A DNA stretch of 64,000 nt from Symsagittifera roscoffensis (lineage: Eukaryota; Xenacoelomorpha; Acoela; Convolutidae). Below the pieces are notes generated by a model that worked only from the letters and a program-made list of their open reading frames with translations, had not been told where the DNA came from and did no database searches. Made by a program: the position numbers and the translations under genes. The DNA is taken from the NCBI RefSeq assembly GCF_963678635.1, contig NC_087066.1:18349275-18413274 (forward strand), read 5' to 3'. Of the stretch, positions 1 through 11,374 are shown piece after piece. Numbering within the stretch: position 1 is the first letter of the stretch; the number at the start of each line of letters is the position of its first letter.

Positions 1-242
1 TGGAAAAAAAACTAATTGAAAAAATTTTCATTTTTTTTTATTTAAATACTTTTTATTTATAGTTATTATACTTTTCGTGTCTTACTACTACCAGGGTAGA
101 CGTCAAGCGGGCAATTATTATGCCCTTGGTCTATCCTCTTCAGATATGTTATACAAAATGTCAGATAAATTCAATGATGACCATTAAAAATGTGTTTCTT
201 CATTTTCTGTATTTTTGCATTTAATTGTCTGAAGAAATAAAT

Positions 243-263
243 TCTTCTTCTTCTTCTTCTTCT
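243..263 (+). repeat. (TTC)n microsatellite
   Basis: About seven uninterrupted TTC units, directly after the sequence GAAGAAATAAA. Such short runs are common at the 3' ends of non-LTR retroelements (established for several clades); assigning this one to such a tail is inference. Confidence 0.7.
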
Positions 264-823
264 AGGTATCACATCAGTTTATTTAGTCTACTCTGTATTA
301 ATTTTCTATTATCGCTTTAAGAAATGGCGTTCGTGTAAAATGATCTTTTTAAATTGGTTTTATTGATAGCTAATATTGTATTATTGCTTGATGTTTCCAA
401 GCAGAAGTATGTTTTATTATGCTTCCGATTAGCAAACTTTAATAATTTTTCTTAATCAACTATTGGAGTGTACTAACAAACAATCAATTTTGCTACTAAA
501 AAATCAGTCACTTTACTGTGTTTATTCAAGTGTTTTTTCTTCATCCCTGGCTAGCTGTTCTTCTTGAAATGTGATTTTAGTTTGATTTTGAGAAGCGTAA
601 AATGTTGCACTTTTTCTTCTTTGTATTGACAAGCCGTCAGAATGTTCTATGCTTTGAGTAATTAGTCAAAATTCTTTTTTTTCCTGAAAATTTTTGTGCG
701 TTTTAGCTAGTGTATATTTTTTTTTCAAAAAATTGGGAATGGTTTTTTCGACTCTGTAGTTATTCTTAAAATCTAGAAGTTTACTGGTAGAGTTAATAAA
801 TTTACCCCGCATATTTAAATATT

Positions 824-834
824 GAATTTTTCAG
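824..834 (+). promoter_or_regulatory. 3' splice acceptor just before the EPRS start codon
   Basis: A pyrimidine-rich tract ending in CAG lies three bases before the ATG at 838. It indicates that the mature mRNA begins its coding exon here, joined either to an upstream 5' UTR exon or to a trans-spliced leader. A similar arrangement precedes the RPP21-like gene (acceptor ending at 38553, ATG at 38559). Confidence 0.55.
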
Positions 835-837
835 ATA

Positions 838-3800
838 ATGTTGTCTCTTCTTCCTATTTTGAGTCATTATTCCAAAAAGAATGGGTTTTCTTTCGATGCT
901 ACTTTGCATACGAATGAATCGGTTTCACTAAATGGAACAAAATTGGACAATCTATGTTCTTCCAATTTTTTGCGTTATTACGGGAGGCTCATTAGCTCTG
1001 GGATCTTGTACAGCACCGATCCTTTGGAGTGTGCGGAAATTGACTCTTGGCTTCAAGTGGCAGACGAAGTGTTGGAACAAAAAGTGCCGTTTGTGTTGCT
1101 CAATGACAAAATTTCTACCTTAACGTACTTGGTTGGCCATCGTCTAACTGTTGCAGACCTTGGACTCTGGAATGCTCTGCATTGGAGCAAAGCAGATACT
1201 GAGAAGCTGGCGCATCTGAAAAGGTGGCAAAAATTTATCTCGTCTGAACTGGGCGAACTTCCTAACGACTTGCCTCAAAGCAAAGAGTGTGCAAGTAGTC
1301 CTAAAAAGAAGGCAAAACAGGACGATGTCGGCAAATTCGTGGAGCTTCCAGGTGCAGAAATTGGCAAAGTCGTTGTGCGGTTTCCGCCTGAAGCTAGCGG
1401 CTACCTACATATCGGCCACGCTAAGGCAGCTCTTGTAAATCAGTATTACCAGCAAACATTCAAAGGTAAATTGATTCTGAGGTTTGATGATACGAACCCG
1501 GCGAAGGAGAATGAGCACTTTGAGAATGTTATTCGAAAGGACTTGGAGATGCTTGAAGTAAAGCCAGATTGCGAAACGAGAACCTCTGACTACTTTGACC
1601 TCATGCTTCAGTACTGTGAAAAAATGATCAAAGAAGGCAACGCGTATGCCGATGATACGGATGCGGAAACCATGAAGAAAGAGCGGGAGACAAGAACTGA
1701 AAGCCATAACCGGAAGAACAGCGTTGAGAAGAATTTAAGCATGTGGATGGAGATGATCAAGGGGACAGATTACGGACAGCAGTGTTGTATTCGTGCTAAA
1801 GTTGATATGAATTCTAACAATGGTTGCATGCGTGATCCGACGTTGTACCGGTGCAAAAACGAAACTCATGTCGCGACTGGTGATAAATACAAAGCATATC
1901 CGACGTACGATTTTGCCTGTCCAATTGTTGACAGCATCGAAGGCGTTACTCATGCATTGAGGACTACGGAGTATCATGATCGGGACGAGCAGTACTATTG
2001 GTTGATTGAAAAGCTTCAAATCAGGAAACCGTATATTTGGGAGTACGCTCGGATGAACCTTCAGAACACAGTTCTGTCTAAGCGTAAGCTAACTTGGCTT
2101 GTGAGTCAAGGTGTTGTCGATTCTTGGGAGGATCCTAGATTCCCGACGGTGCGAGGAATCCTGAGACACGGAATGACAGTACAGGGACTAAAGGATTTCA
2201 TCGCTGCTCAAGGTGGATCTAAATCTATTGTGCAAATGGAATGGGACAAAATCTGGGCGTTCAACAAGAAAATCATCGATCCAATTGCGCCTCGATACAC
2301 GGCTTTAAGTGAAGATAGTTTAGTACCCGTTACCCTGGAGGGTGTTAACGGTGAAGAGGTTAAAGATCATCAGTTGCACCCTAAAAACAAGGAGATTGGA
2401 ATGAAACAGGTTGCGTACAGTAAAGTGATTCTAATTGAGCAACAGGACGCGGTTCTGTTGAAGGAGGGCGAAAGTGTTACACTCATTAATTGGGGAAACT
2501 GTGTGATCAAAAAGATAATTTGGTCTGCTGATGGCAAACAAGTGACAGGCATCGAGAGTAAATTGAATTTAGAGGATACAAATTTCAAAGCAACAAAGCA
2601 CAAATTGACATGGCTTCCACAAACTCACTCAAAAGCAACAAGTGTTCCCATAATTGCTAGGACATATTCTCATTTGATTTCTAAGCCGGTATTGGGAAAA
2701 GACGAAGACATGAAAGACTATATTAATTGGGATTCTTTGAAAGAAGAAGTTTTGGTCGGGGATCACAATATGGTCAATGTGAAGGTGAAAGACATAATTC
2801 AGATCCAGCGAAAAGGCTTCTTTATATGTGACAGAGCGTACGAACCTTTCAATCCAGTCATTGGCAAAGATCTACCAGCTATTTTCATCTACATACCGGA
2901 TGGTCACAAATCGCAAGAAGAACAAGAGAAACAAGTGGCTCAAGTTGCTTCAAAAAATAGCAAGCAAAGCAGCGCTAAAGAAGGAAATAAACAAAAACAG
3001 AGTAGCAAAACAACAGATGCCGGAGATGCAAAATCAGACAAAAGTTGTGATTTAGATCAAATTAAGAAATTGGTTGAGGGTATAAATTCGCAGGGTGATG
3101 AAGTGCGAAAGTTGAAAACCGAAAAAAAGCCCAATGAAGAAGTAAAACCTGCGGTTGATAAGTTACTAGCTCTTAAAGCCGAATTTAAGACAGCAACTGG
3201 GTCGGACTACTCGCCTCAAGTAGCCGAAAAGTTTCTTGCGTCGAAACCAGAGGCCGATAAACAGTCTGTTTCAGGTGAAATGACTGATGCAAGTGAGTTG
3301 GATCAAAAAATCGCATCCCAGGGTGACAAAATTCGAATTTTGAAGACCAATAAAGCGTCTAAAGAAGAAATAGATGTCGAAGTGAAATCTCTGTTAGAAT
3401 TGAAGACAGAGTACAAGAAAGTCACGGGCAATGATTGGAAACCTAAAGGTGCTTCAAACGCGGATAGTGGAAAGAAATCAGAACCTCCTTCGAAAGATAG
3501 CGACAAAGAGAATTCCAAGGGCGCCAAAAAGAAAGACAAGGTTTCAAAGGGACAAGATAAGAAGCAGCAAGGAGTAAATGAAGGCGAAGGCTATATATCG
3601 AAAAAGAAGGAAACTAAACTTGGATTGGGAATCACTATGGAAGACAACTACTCGGAGTGGTACACGCAAGTTATAACAAAAGCCGAAATGATTGAATATT
3701 ATGACGTATCTGGATGTTACGTTTTGAGACCTCTGGCATACGCTATTTGGGAAAAGATTCAAAAATTCTTCGATGCCGAGATCAAAAAGCTGGATGTGGA

Positions 3801-5118
3801 AAACGTCTATTTTCCAATGTTTGTGTCGAAAAGTGCTCTGGAACGAGAGAAAGACCACATTGCTGATTTTGCTCCTGAAGTAGCGTGGGTGACGAGGTCG
3901 GGCAAAAGTGAGTTGGCAGAACCGATTGCTATCCGACCCACAAGCGAAACCGTCATGTACCCATCGTATGCAAAATGGATCCAAAGTCACAGGGATCTGC
4001 CTCTGAAGTTGAACCAATGGAACAGTGTCGTGAGGTGGGAGTTCAAACATCCTACTCCGTTTCTGAGAACTAGAGAGTTCTTGTGGCAAGAAGGACACAC
4101 TGCTTTCGCTACCCCTGAAGAAGCGATCGAAGAAGTTCACACTATTTTGCACTTGTACTCCAGAGTCTTCGAGGAGCTCCTGGCCATTCCAGTCATCAAA
4201 GGAAGGAAAACTGAGAAGGAAAAGTTCCCTGGAGCAGACTTCACAACTACTTGTGAGGCCTTCATTTCACAATGTGGTCGAGGTATTCAGGGTGCAACCA
4301 GTCATCACCTGGGACAAAACTTCTCTAAAATGTTCAACATTATGTACGAGGATCCGAACAACGCAGGTGAGCAAATATGCGTGTTCCAGAATTGTTGGGG
4401 TCTTTCTACTCGTACCATTGGAACTATGGTCATGGTCCATAGCGATAATCGTGGACTGGTCATACCGCCAAGAGTGGCCCATTTCAAATTGGTTATTGTC
4501 CCTTGTGGTGTGAGCGATCAGGCAAATGAGAAAGAGCTTAACGACCATTGCACCAAGTTGTGCGAGGAATTGAACGAACATGGCCTGAAGAGCAAAACTG
4601 ACTTGAGACCGAACTACAGTCCGGGGTGGAAGTTCAATCACTGGGAACTGAAGGGAATCCCAGTCAGAATCGAAATTGGACCTAAAGATCTACAGAAGGG
4701 TCAGGTGACACTTGTGAGAAGGGATACTGGTGAGAGGTCATTTGTGAAGCGCGAAGAGGTCATACCAGTGATTGAGACCCTAATGGAAACAATTCAGGAG
4801 AATTTGTTCGAAAAGGCAAAGGTCAATCTAAACACCCACTTGAAGGTTACAAAAACGATGGATGATTTTTGCACCTTGTTGGATCAGAAAAATATTCTGC
4901 TGGCACCGTTTTGCGGCGATAAAAGTTGCGAGGGTGAAATTAAAGAGGAAAGCGCCAAAGGACGAGACATTGACGCCAATGCACCTTCAATGGGCGCAAA
5001 GAGTCTTTGTATTCCATTTGAACAACCCAAGGGAGAGGACGTGTCTAAATGCAAGTGCATTAATGGGAAATGCAACAATGCGCCGAAAATGTTCACATTG
5101 TTCGGACGAAGCTACTAA
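838..5118 (+). CDS. EPRS1: Bifunctional glutamate/proline--tRNA ligase
   Basis: Cytosolic enzyme that charges tRNA-Glu and tRNA-Pro, and in animals a scaffold of the multi-tRNA-synthetase complex. The 1426-residue frame is uninterrupted. It starts with a GST-like N-terminal domain (about 1-150). Then comes class I GluRS with HIGH at 191-194 and the KMSKS-like LSKRK at 413-417. A lysine-rich linker carries two WHEP helix-hairpin repeats (about 738-795 and 818-875). Class II ProRS (about 922-1426) has the motif 2 and 3 regions and a cysteine-rich C-terminal zinc module (FCGDKSC near 1357, KCKC near the end). Vertebrate EPRS1 has about 1512 residues and three WHEP repeats, so this copy is one repeat short. 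No intron interrupts 4.3 kb of coding sequence, unlike the neighbouring genes. The start follows a splice acceptor closely. The Glu-Pro fusion is known from animals and close relatives. Confidence 0.96.
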   Translation: MLSLLPILSHYSKKNGFSFDATLHTNESVSLNGTKLDNLCSSNFLRYYGRLISSGILYSTDPLECAEIDSWLQVADEVLEQKVPFVLLNDKISTLTYLVGHRLTVADLGLWNALHWSKADTEKLAHLKRWQKFISSELGELPNDLPQSKECASSPKKKAKQDDVGKFVELPGAEIGKVVVRFPPEASGYLHIGHAKAALVNQYYQQTFKGKLILRFDDTNPAKENEHFENVIRKDLEMLEVKPDCETRTSDYFDLMLQYCEKMIKEGNAYADDTDAETMKKERETRTESHNRKNSVEKNLSMWMEMIKGTDYGQQCCIRAKVDMNSNNGCMRDPTLYRCKNETHVATGDKYKAYPTYDFACPIVDSIEGVTHALRTTEYHDRDEQYYWLIEKLQIRKPYIWEYARMNLQNTVLSKRKLTWLVSQGVVDSWEDPRFPTVRGILRHGMTVQGLKDFIAAQGGSKSIVQMEWDKIWAFNKKIIDPIAPRYTALSEDSLVPVTLEGVNGEEVKDHQLHPKNKEIGMKQVAYSKVILIEQQDAVLLKEGESVTLINWGNCVIKKIIWSADGKQVTGIESKLNLEDTNFKATKHKLTWLPQTHSKATSVPIIARTYSHLISKPVLGKDEDMKDYINWDSLKEEVLVGDHNMVNVKVKDIIQIQRKGFFICDRAYEPFNPVIGKDLPAIFIYIPDGHKSQEEQEKQVAQVASKNSKQSSAKEGNKQKQSSKTTDAGDAKSDKSCDLDQIKKLVEGINSQGDEVRKLKTEKKPNEEVKPAVDKLLALKAEFKTATGSDYSPQVAEKFLASKPEADKQSVSGEMTDASELDQKIASQGDKIRILKTNKASKEEIDVEVKSLLELKTEYKKVTGNDWKPKGASNADSGKKSEPPSKDSDKENSKGAKKKDKVSKGQDKKQQGVNEGEGYISKKKETKLGLGITMEDNYSEWYTQVITKAEMIEYYDVSGCYVLRPLAYAIWEKIQKFFDAEIKKLDVENVYFPMFVSKSALEREKDHIADFAPEVAWVTRSGKSELAEPIAIRPTSETVMYPSYAKWIQSHRDLPLKLNQWNSVVRWEFKHPTPFLRTREFLWQEGHTAFATPEEAIEEVHTILHLYSRVFEELLAIPVIKGRKTEKEKFPGADFTTTCEAFISQCGRGIQGATSHHLGQNFSKMFNIMYEDPNNAGEQICVFQNCWGLSTRTIGTMVMVHSDNRGLVIPPRVAHFKLVIVPCGVSDQANEKELNDHCTKLCEELNEHGLKSKTDLRPNYSPGWKFNHWELKGIPVRIEIGPKDLQKGQVTLVRRDTGERSFVKREEVIPVIETLMETIQENLFEKAKVNLNTHLKVTKTMDDFCTLLDQKNILLAPFCGDKSCEGEIKEESAKGRDIDANAPSMGAKSLCIPFEQPKGEDVSKCKCINGKCNNAPKMFTLFGRSY

Positions 5119-6069
5119 TATTTGCCATATGTGATTGAAGTTGAGGTGAATAAATTTGTAAATTGTTTAAAAAGTGACTCTATGGGTGCACTATTTGTTG
5201 AGGTTTTGGATAAATATGAACTTGATTGTGGATTATTTAACTTTTAATTAAAATTACTAACCGTACCTAACTTGCTATTTAATACTTTGACATCATATGT
5301 ATTTTTTACGATTATTCAGTACAATAGATACAAGTGTTAGATTTTCCATTCTAAATAGTTGTCTGCATAATTATGTAAGGTGGTCTGATGTTAGATATTT
5401 CTGACTAAGTGAGGATAATCTACCTCCGATATCACTTCGTGAGAAATCGTTCACTTTGTTAGAAGAATTCTTTTTCCCCCAATCACAATTCAGCAATTAT
5501 CATGCTGACTATCCTTCCTGAAATTGCCATTTGATTTCAAGGGGAGATCGGGGACTTTGAGTAATTTAGGGAAAATTTGATTACGTAGGCCAGCAGCTGG
5601 TGTTAGTTTCCCCTCCTCAAAGGAGTCATTCAAAAGTTTTGCTTCCTCGAAAATGCATATTTTAATGGAAACGTTTGTCTGTTTTTTTTTGCCTTTCCAA
5701 GTATTTAAACCATACAAGAACAACTGATTATTCGAGTTCGAAAATCGAACTCGATTTCTTTGATACAATTTACTTATCAGCGTTGATACTTTTGTAGAAA
5801 TTGTTTTTTTTTTGCGTTTAACATTTAAATACGTCCCATTGTATCAGTATCTCTTTGACTCTTCTCTAAATAAGTAATTCAAAAATCTCGAAGAATGCAG
5901 ATAAAAGAAAAGATCATAAGCGTGAGAAAATATTCAATTTTTTCCAGAATTGTTCCGAACGTTGTTTCTACCAGCTTAGCATTTATATATTATAGATAGA
6001 ACACGCTGTTTTTGAACGGTTTTGATTTCACGCGTGATTTGCTTTGATCATGTGACTTGGTTGGTGACG
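5119..6069. other. Intergenic stretch between convergent EPRS and alpha-tubulin
   Basis: Holds the EPRS poly(A) signal and AT-rich sequence. The short frames here show no recognisable domain. No canonical AATAAA was found on the minus strand for the tubulin gene. No repeat matching other parts of the window was noticed. Confidence 0.5.
5149..5154 (+). terminator. Candidate poly(A) signal of EPRS
   Basis: AATAAA 31 bases after the TAA stop codon, followed by T- and G/T-rich sequence. A very short 3' UTR would result. Confidence 0.55.
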
Positions 6070-9000
6070 TCACCACTCGCCCTCCATGTCGGCACTGTCT
6101 ATTGTGACCTCCTCGTAGTCTTTTTCCAGGGCAGCCAGATCCTCCCTCGCTTCACTGAACTCCCCCTCCTCCATGCCCTCCCCCACGTACCAGTGTACGA
6201 ATGCCCTCTTGCAGTACATGAGGTCAAATTTATAGTCTAATCTGGCCCAGGCGTCCGCAATGGCCGAAGTGTTAGTCAGCATACATACTGCTCTGAGGAC
6301 CTAAACAGAAATGATACATATAAACATTAAACCATTCTTACAAATAAGTTATTGCTTAAGCAAATGCTTGTCCTAATACTTGTTCATTTTTTCGAACCTG
6401 AATCGCTCGCTGAACTTCGAGTTTCTGTAGATTTCGCTTAATTGTTTGCGAAAATTGAAACATCTTTGTCTAATTTGGTTACGCGTAAGAAATGCCTTCA
6501 ATTCAGTTTTGACTGATAGCGCCTAAAATTTTATCACCTGTTGGCAGGGGTTCCGAAAAATTACTTGGAGTCCAATTAATTGGCAATTAAGTTGTCATCC
6601 AATTAATTGAGTGACAGGATTTCACCAATTATTTTATTGATTGGTGAATAATCAATTAAAAGCAATTATTTGGAGTTAATGAAATGAAGCGGAATGACTC
6701 CCGCTTTTCAACAAATAATCGCTTTGGACGAGTTAGTTGCCAGCATCACCGCATGAATTTTTGTTCTGTTTGACAGTCATTTTTATTAGTGGTTCACCGT
6801 CATTTAACTGAAAAAAAAACAGGATGTGTTCGTAAATAGGATTGAATTCTTGTTTTACCATTCTTTTCTTTCTTTCCAAAATAATTGCCAAATAGTTGCA
6901 ATAATTAGTTGGTCAAGGTGCCCAATTACAATTAATTGATTGGTGCACCAAATAATTGATTGTTCTTGCTCCGATAAATTTTTCGGAATCCCTGCCCTAA
7001 TAGAAAATAGGTACCCCAATAGAAAATAGGCAATCTGTAATCTAGATAATTTGAATTAATAATGATCTATTTTGTAAAGTTATTCAAAAATTGAATTTCG
7101 CTGGCAATTAGCAAGCGCTATCAAATCGGAAATAAGATTTTTTTCACATAAAAAACTCGTTTAATAGAATCCTTGAGCAAATTTCTCAATTCGGTTATCT
7201 CAAATGAACATATGTTTGAGCGTGTCAGCATTTTACTACCCGCTTTCTTCGAAATCTTTTTTTCATACTGGCTGTAAATTTTTCATACTGGCTGTATTAA
7301 CTCCGATCTAATATGATATTCGTTTTTTTGTTCATTTTTTCTTATTCGGAGCAAAAGGCTACGGCTAATATTGTATCGGCTGAGTAGCCTCAGTTGCGTC
7401 GTTTTGTGCGCGAAAAATGTTTTTCATTTATGTGTGTTTTGAAGGGACTGAATATATATTTTGTTTTAGTTTCTGTAATAATGTTTTTTTTTCGGATCAA
7501 CGGTTGTCTGCTCAAATTTTATTGACGTTCTTACCGCTTCGTAAAATTTCTTCCGATGCTCAGCTCTTTTCCAGTTCCCCACTTTCAAAATACCGAATTT
7601 TATGTTTGTTTTACGTGTTATTACGGCTAAATGCGTGATGTTACGCTGTAAAGTATGAAGAAAAAATCTGTTCACATTCACCACGCCAAATTTCATTGCG
7701 TTATGACAACATTAAATAAGCTTTTCAAAATTGATTGTGAAAGGGGGGATTGGAAAAGAGCCCGATACTCTTTTAAACATTCAATTGTTTTATTTGGTAT
7801 ATTTATATTTTCAAAATCAGATCTATTCAAGACAATTTGTAACAATTTCTCGAAGATCTAGAGTTTTTTTGTAGATTTTGATATTAAGTATGAAGAGCAA
7901 ATGTGTTCACTTTAGTTAGTTTGTTCACCATGCAATAATTGAATGCAGTTAATTTTTTATGAAAACATTGAAATGTTTTTTCAACTTCGTATGTGGCAAA
8001 AGCCTCATTTCCAGTTTAGCATCCCTTCCGCCATCTCCCTCGTTCAATTACAATATAAAGTTGTCCAAGATTATAACGTTTTGAATGCAACGAATTCAAT
8101 TTGAACCTAAACGTCTGAACTAACGCTGACAATTTTACTTGCAATAAAACATCAAATTCCTTGTTCTGACAATTAAAATGGGGAGGAAGTTTGTCTTCAG
8201 GTGTGTTTGATTTTTGTTTTCAAGCTAAGTCAGGTGCATAAAAAAATTAACGGAATGTTTCTCAGTGTTTGAATAGCACAAAACTTAGTTTTAAATCCAG
8301 TAAAACTAATTTTGGAGGTTTCATTTAGCTCTTTCTTGGCAATACAAAGTTTTCATAAAAAATCAAAAATTTATTCAGCAAAAAAATCCGAATCTTTTGA
8401 AAACATTTCCATTTTTATCCCATTTTTTGGGTTTATTTCATTTTTTTTTCGAAGACAAGTATTGTCGATTATGCCTTATGTACTAACTTTTTACGCCTAT
8501 AGTTATCTTATCCCACTACGCACAAAAAGGACACTAATTTGAAATTTTTTTAATGAATATGGTCTACTTGCACAGCAACCGGCTGTACATCTTTTTAATA
8601 GGCTTTCTCTAATCGAGCATACGAGAAAATTAAAGTTGAGGGCTAACCAATATTGGTTCTTCATGGCCAATGACAATAAATCACGCTCTTAGCTATTATA
8701 GCTTGCATTAGTATTTGATCATTAAGTCCTCCGCTTAGTAACAGAAATATATATTGCCCCACCCCAGTAGTTTTAAAAAAAATCGAAATTTTCCTGAGGA
8801 GACGTAAATATGAAAGAGCCAAAAAGCTTTGTGGTATTTTTTTGCAATAAGTTAAGCGTTTCCAATAATTTATAACTTGAACTAACCTTGGCTAAATCTC
8901 CACCTGGCACAACAGTCGGAGGTTGATAATTAATGCCCACTTTAAACCCAGTAGGACACCAGTCAACGAAATTGATCGTGCTCTTGCTCTTGATATTCGC

Positions 9001-9990
9001 AATGGCCACATTCACATCTTTAGGTGTCACTGCTCCCCGGTACAGTAAACACACTGACATGTATTTGCCCTGTCTAGGGTCACATTTCACCATCTGAGCC
9101 ATGGGTTCAAAGCACTGATTTGTTATTTCCTGTGTTGTAAGCTGCTCGTGGTATGCTTTTTCAGCTGATATTATAGGAGCATATGTTACCAGTGGAAAGT
9201 GAATCCGAGGGTAGGGTACTAAATTCGTTTGGAATTCTGTTAAGTCTACGTTCAAAGCACCGTCAAATCGTAATGAAGCTGTGATTGCTGAAACAACTTG
9301 ACCTATCAATCGGTTCAAGTTCGTATATGTTGGTCTATCTACGTCTAGATATCTGGCGCATATGTCGTATATTGCTTCGTTGTCAACCAAAAAAGCAACG
9401 TCGGAATGTTCTAAACTTGTGTGCGTTGTTAGAACAGCATTATAAGGTTCAACAACAGCTGTTGAAATTTGAGGTGCAGGGTACACGGCAAATTCTAGTT
9501 TGCTTTTCTTTCCGTAATCTGCAGTTAACCTTTCCATGAGAAGAGAAGTAAAACCGGACCCGGTTCCACCCCCGAATGAGTGGAAAAGTAGGAACCCTTG
9601 CAGACCTTGGCAGATATCGGCAAGCCTTCGGATCCTGTCCAGAACAAGATCACAGATCTCTTTACCGACCGTATAGTGTCCCCTGGCATAATTATTTGCG
9701 GCGTCCTCTTTTCCAGTTATAAGCTGTTCTGGATGGAATAGCTGTCGGTAAGTTCCGGTCCTAACCTCATCGACTACTGTAGGCTCCAGATCAAATAGAA
9801 TAGCTCTAGGTACATGTTTGCCAGCACCTGTATCGTTGAAGAAGGTTAAGAAGGACTCATCTGCTGGACCCCAAGTGTTGGCTACAAAACCGTCAGGTGC
9901 GATCCCGTGTTCCAGACAGTAGAGCTCCCAACAAGCATTTGCTATTTGGACTCCAGCTTGGCCAATGTGAATTGAGATGACCTCCCTCAT
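6070..9990 (-). CDS. Divergent alpha-tubulin (two exons)
   Basis: Microtubule subunit that pairs with beta-tubulin and binds non-exchangeable GTP. Exon 1 is 9990-8887 (368 codons), exon 2 is 6300-6070 (76 codons plus stop); the phase-0 intron 8886-6301 has GTTAGT donor and TTTAG acceptor. Together they give 444 residues against about 450 usual. Seen in the sequence: MREV start, the GGGTGSG phosphate loop, the catalytic Glu in DLTEFQTN, and the C-terminal helices. Two features differ from canonical alpha-tubulin. The K40 loop is two residues shorter with no lysine at the acetylation site (it reads [15 protein letters not shown]). The tail after DYEEV is short, has few glutamates and ends in Trp instead of the Glu-Glu-Tyr of typical alpha chains. 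This suggests a specialised isotype. An exon 1 fragment is duplicated at 16068-16350. Confidence 0.93.
6545..6994. mobile_element. hAT-like MITE in the alpha-tubulin intron
   Basis: Terminal inverted repeats of about 25 bp: the left end begins CAGGGGTTCCGAAAAATT, and the right end read on the other strand begins CAGGGATTCCGAAAAATT. The 450 bp between them has no coding frame but repeats of the palindrome CAATTAATTG. Ends beginning CAGGG are typical of the hAT superfamily (established). No 8-bp target duplication is visible in the flanks, so the insertion is old or the ends are slightly misplaced. Confidence 0.6.
7365..7410 (+). repeat. Dispersed repeat with CGGCTNAGTNGCC core, copy 1
   Basis: Carries TATCGGCTGAGTAGCC followed by TTGCGTCGTTTT. 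Variants of the same two-part motif occur near 12597, 12768, 19972, 39832, 41308 and 50150, usually after T-rich sequence with TTTCGGCTT. It seems to be the 3' body of an interspersed element family. Confidence 0.5.
7888..8465 (+). repeat. Two segments duplicated upstream of the tubulin gene
   Basis: 7888-7942 and 8246-8465 in the tubulin intron reappear at 10379-10432 and 10447-10660. Both pairs are clearly alignable by eye, with scattered substitutions. Their different spacing shows an internal deletion in one copy. No reading frame is shared. Confidence 0.6.
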
Positions 9991-10307
9991 TATTACTTAT
10001 GAGCTGATTTTCACTATTAGTCTCCAAGAAACCAAACAATAGTTTTTTTTTCTGATCAGACAACGCTATAGTGCTTATGAAGAGCGGACTACGGAGTCTA
10101 AGGTTGTTCTGTTTTCGATTATTTCCAGACTCAACTGCATGTAGTGCGAGGTTGATGATGTTCGATGGAAAAACGTTTGAATAAATTATGTAATAGGTAA
10201 AAAACTGATATTAAGAGGACGTTAGCTTTGGGACTAGGTTGAGAATGCTTGTGGTTACTGCTTTGGTTCAAAATGAATATCATATTTAGCTAAAGTCAAC
10301 CTAGATT

Positions 10308-10728
10308 ATGGCACGTGCACCAAAATCTGGGCTAAATTAAGGGCCAGAGCAAGATGTGTGATTATACGAAGTCGATGCTATGAAGAGCAAATGTGTTCTT
10401 TTTAGTTAGTTTGTTCACCATGCAATAATTTCTCCATCAAATAATCAACGGAATGTTACTCAGTGTTTAAATAGCACAAAACTTAGTTTTAAAACCAGTA
10501 AAACTAGTTTCGGAGATTTCATTTAGCTCTTCCATGCCAAAAAAAATTTTTTCATAAAAAATCAAAATTTTATTCAGCACAAAAATCCGAATCTTTTGAA
10601 AACGTTTTCATTTTTATCTTTTTTTTTGTATTATTTCCTTTTTTTTCGAAGACAAGTATGGCACGTGCACCAAAATTTGGGCTAAATTAAGGGCCAGAGC
10701 AAGATTTGTGATTATACGAAGTCGATTA
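10308..10728 (+). repeat. Direct duplication of about 70 bp, 352 bp apart
   Basis: 10308-10377 and 10660-10728 are nearly identical, both beginning GGCACGTGCACCAAAAT and ending near ACGAAGTCGAT. The intervening sequence is the copy of the tubulin-intron segments described at 7888-8465. Confidence 0.75.
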
Positions 10729-11374
10729 CGACTTGCTTCGAATTGATCTTTTTTTCCAGATTGAAATGTTTTCAAAGGAGACGCAAGAAGCAAAAAAACG
10801 GCAAATATGATCTGCCTTATAAGCATACTACTGGCAAGATAAGCAAAAAAGCTGGTCTTAAAGGTTCCAGACCAATTAGGCGTCTGTAGATGTGGTTTTG
10901 ATTGAAACCTTCTTGTGATTCAATTTTTTGAAGTTCCCAATCTGATATCTGCGCACGGGAACGACCGGGGTCAATTTTTCGAGCGCTTCTAAAACTTTAA
11001 ACACCTCATTTTTTACCCTTGTGATAAAAAATAATTTTTTTCCCGTAAATAATTTTGTTCACTGAATAGTCAAAGTTAGAAATGATAAATTTAGGTTCAG
11101 TTCATATTGAATTCAAATTTCTTTGCGTCTCCGGCGCACTTGGCCTTGAGGTAACGAATACGACTGGGACGGCAATGGTCTTGGGCTTGAAAGTGACTCG
11201 ACCTGTTCTTTTTTTCAAACGGGAAAACTTCTGTGTTAAAAAAATTATGATTTGTCTACTTATGTTTTGTCGCTACAGTTGCTACATCGTAAGATTGTTT
11301 TTATTTTGCTGTACGCAATTTACCTAAGTTGATTTTATCGTTTCCATTTATGTGGTTATAGCCTTAGTTAGTGT

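Larger units (their letters stand above)
1..837. other. Non-coding stretch upstream of EPRS
   Basis: AT-rich sequence with no convincing coding frame. Around 80-265 there is a more complex patch ending in an AATAAA-like stretch (236-242) and a short (TTC)n run. This arrangement is what the 3' tail of a plus-strand non-LTR retroelement often looks like. The rest is A/T-rich leader for the downstream synthetase gene. No promoter motif can be called. Confidence 0.4.
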
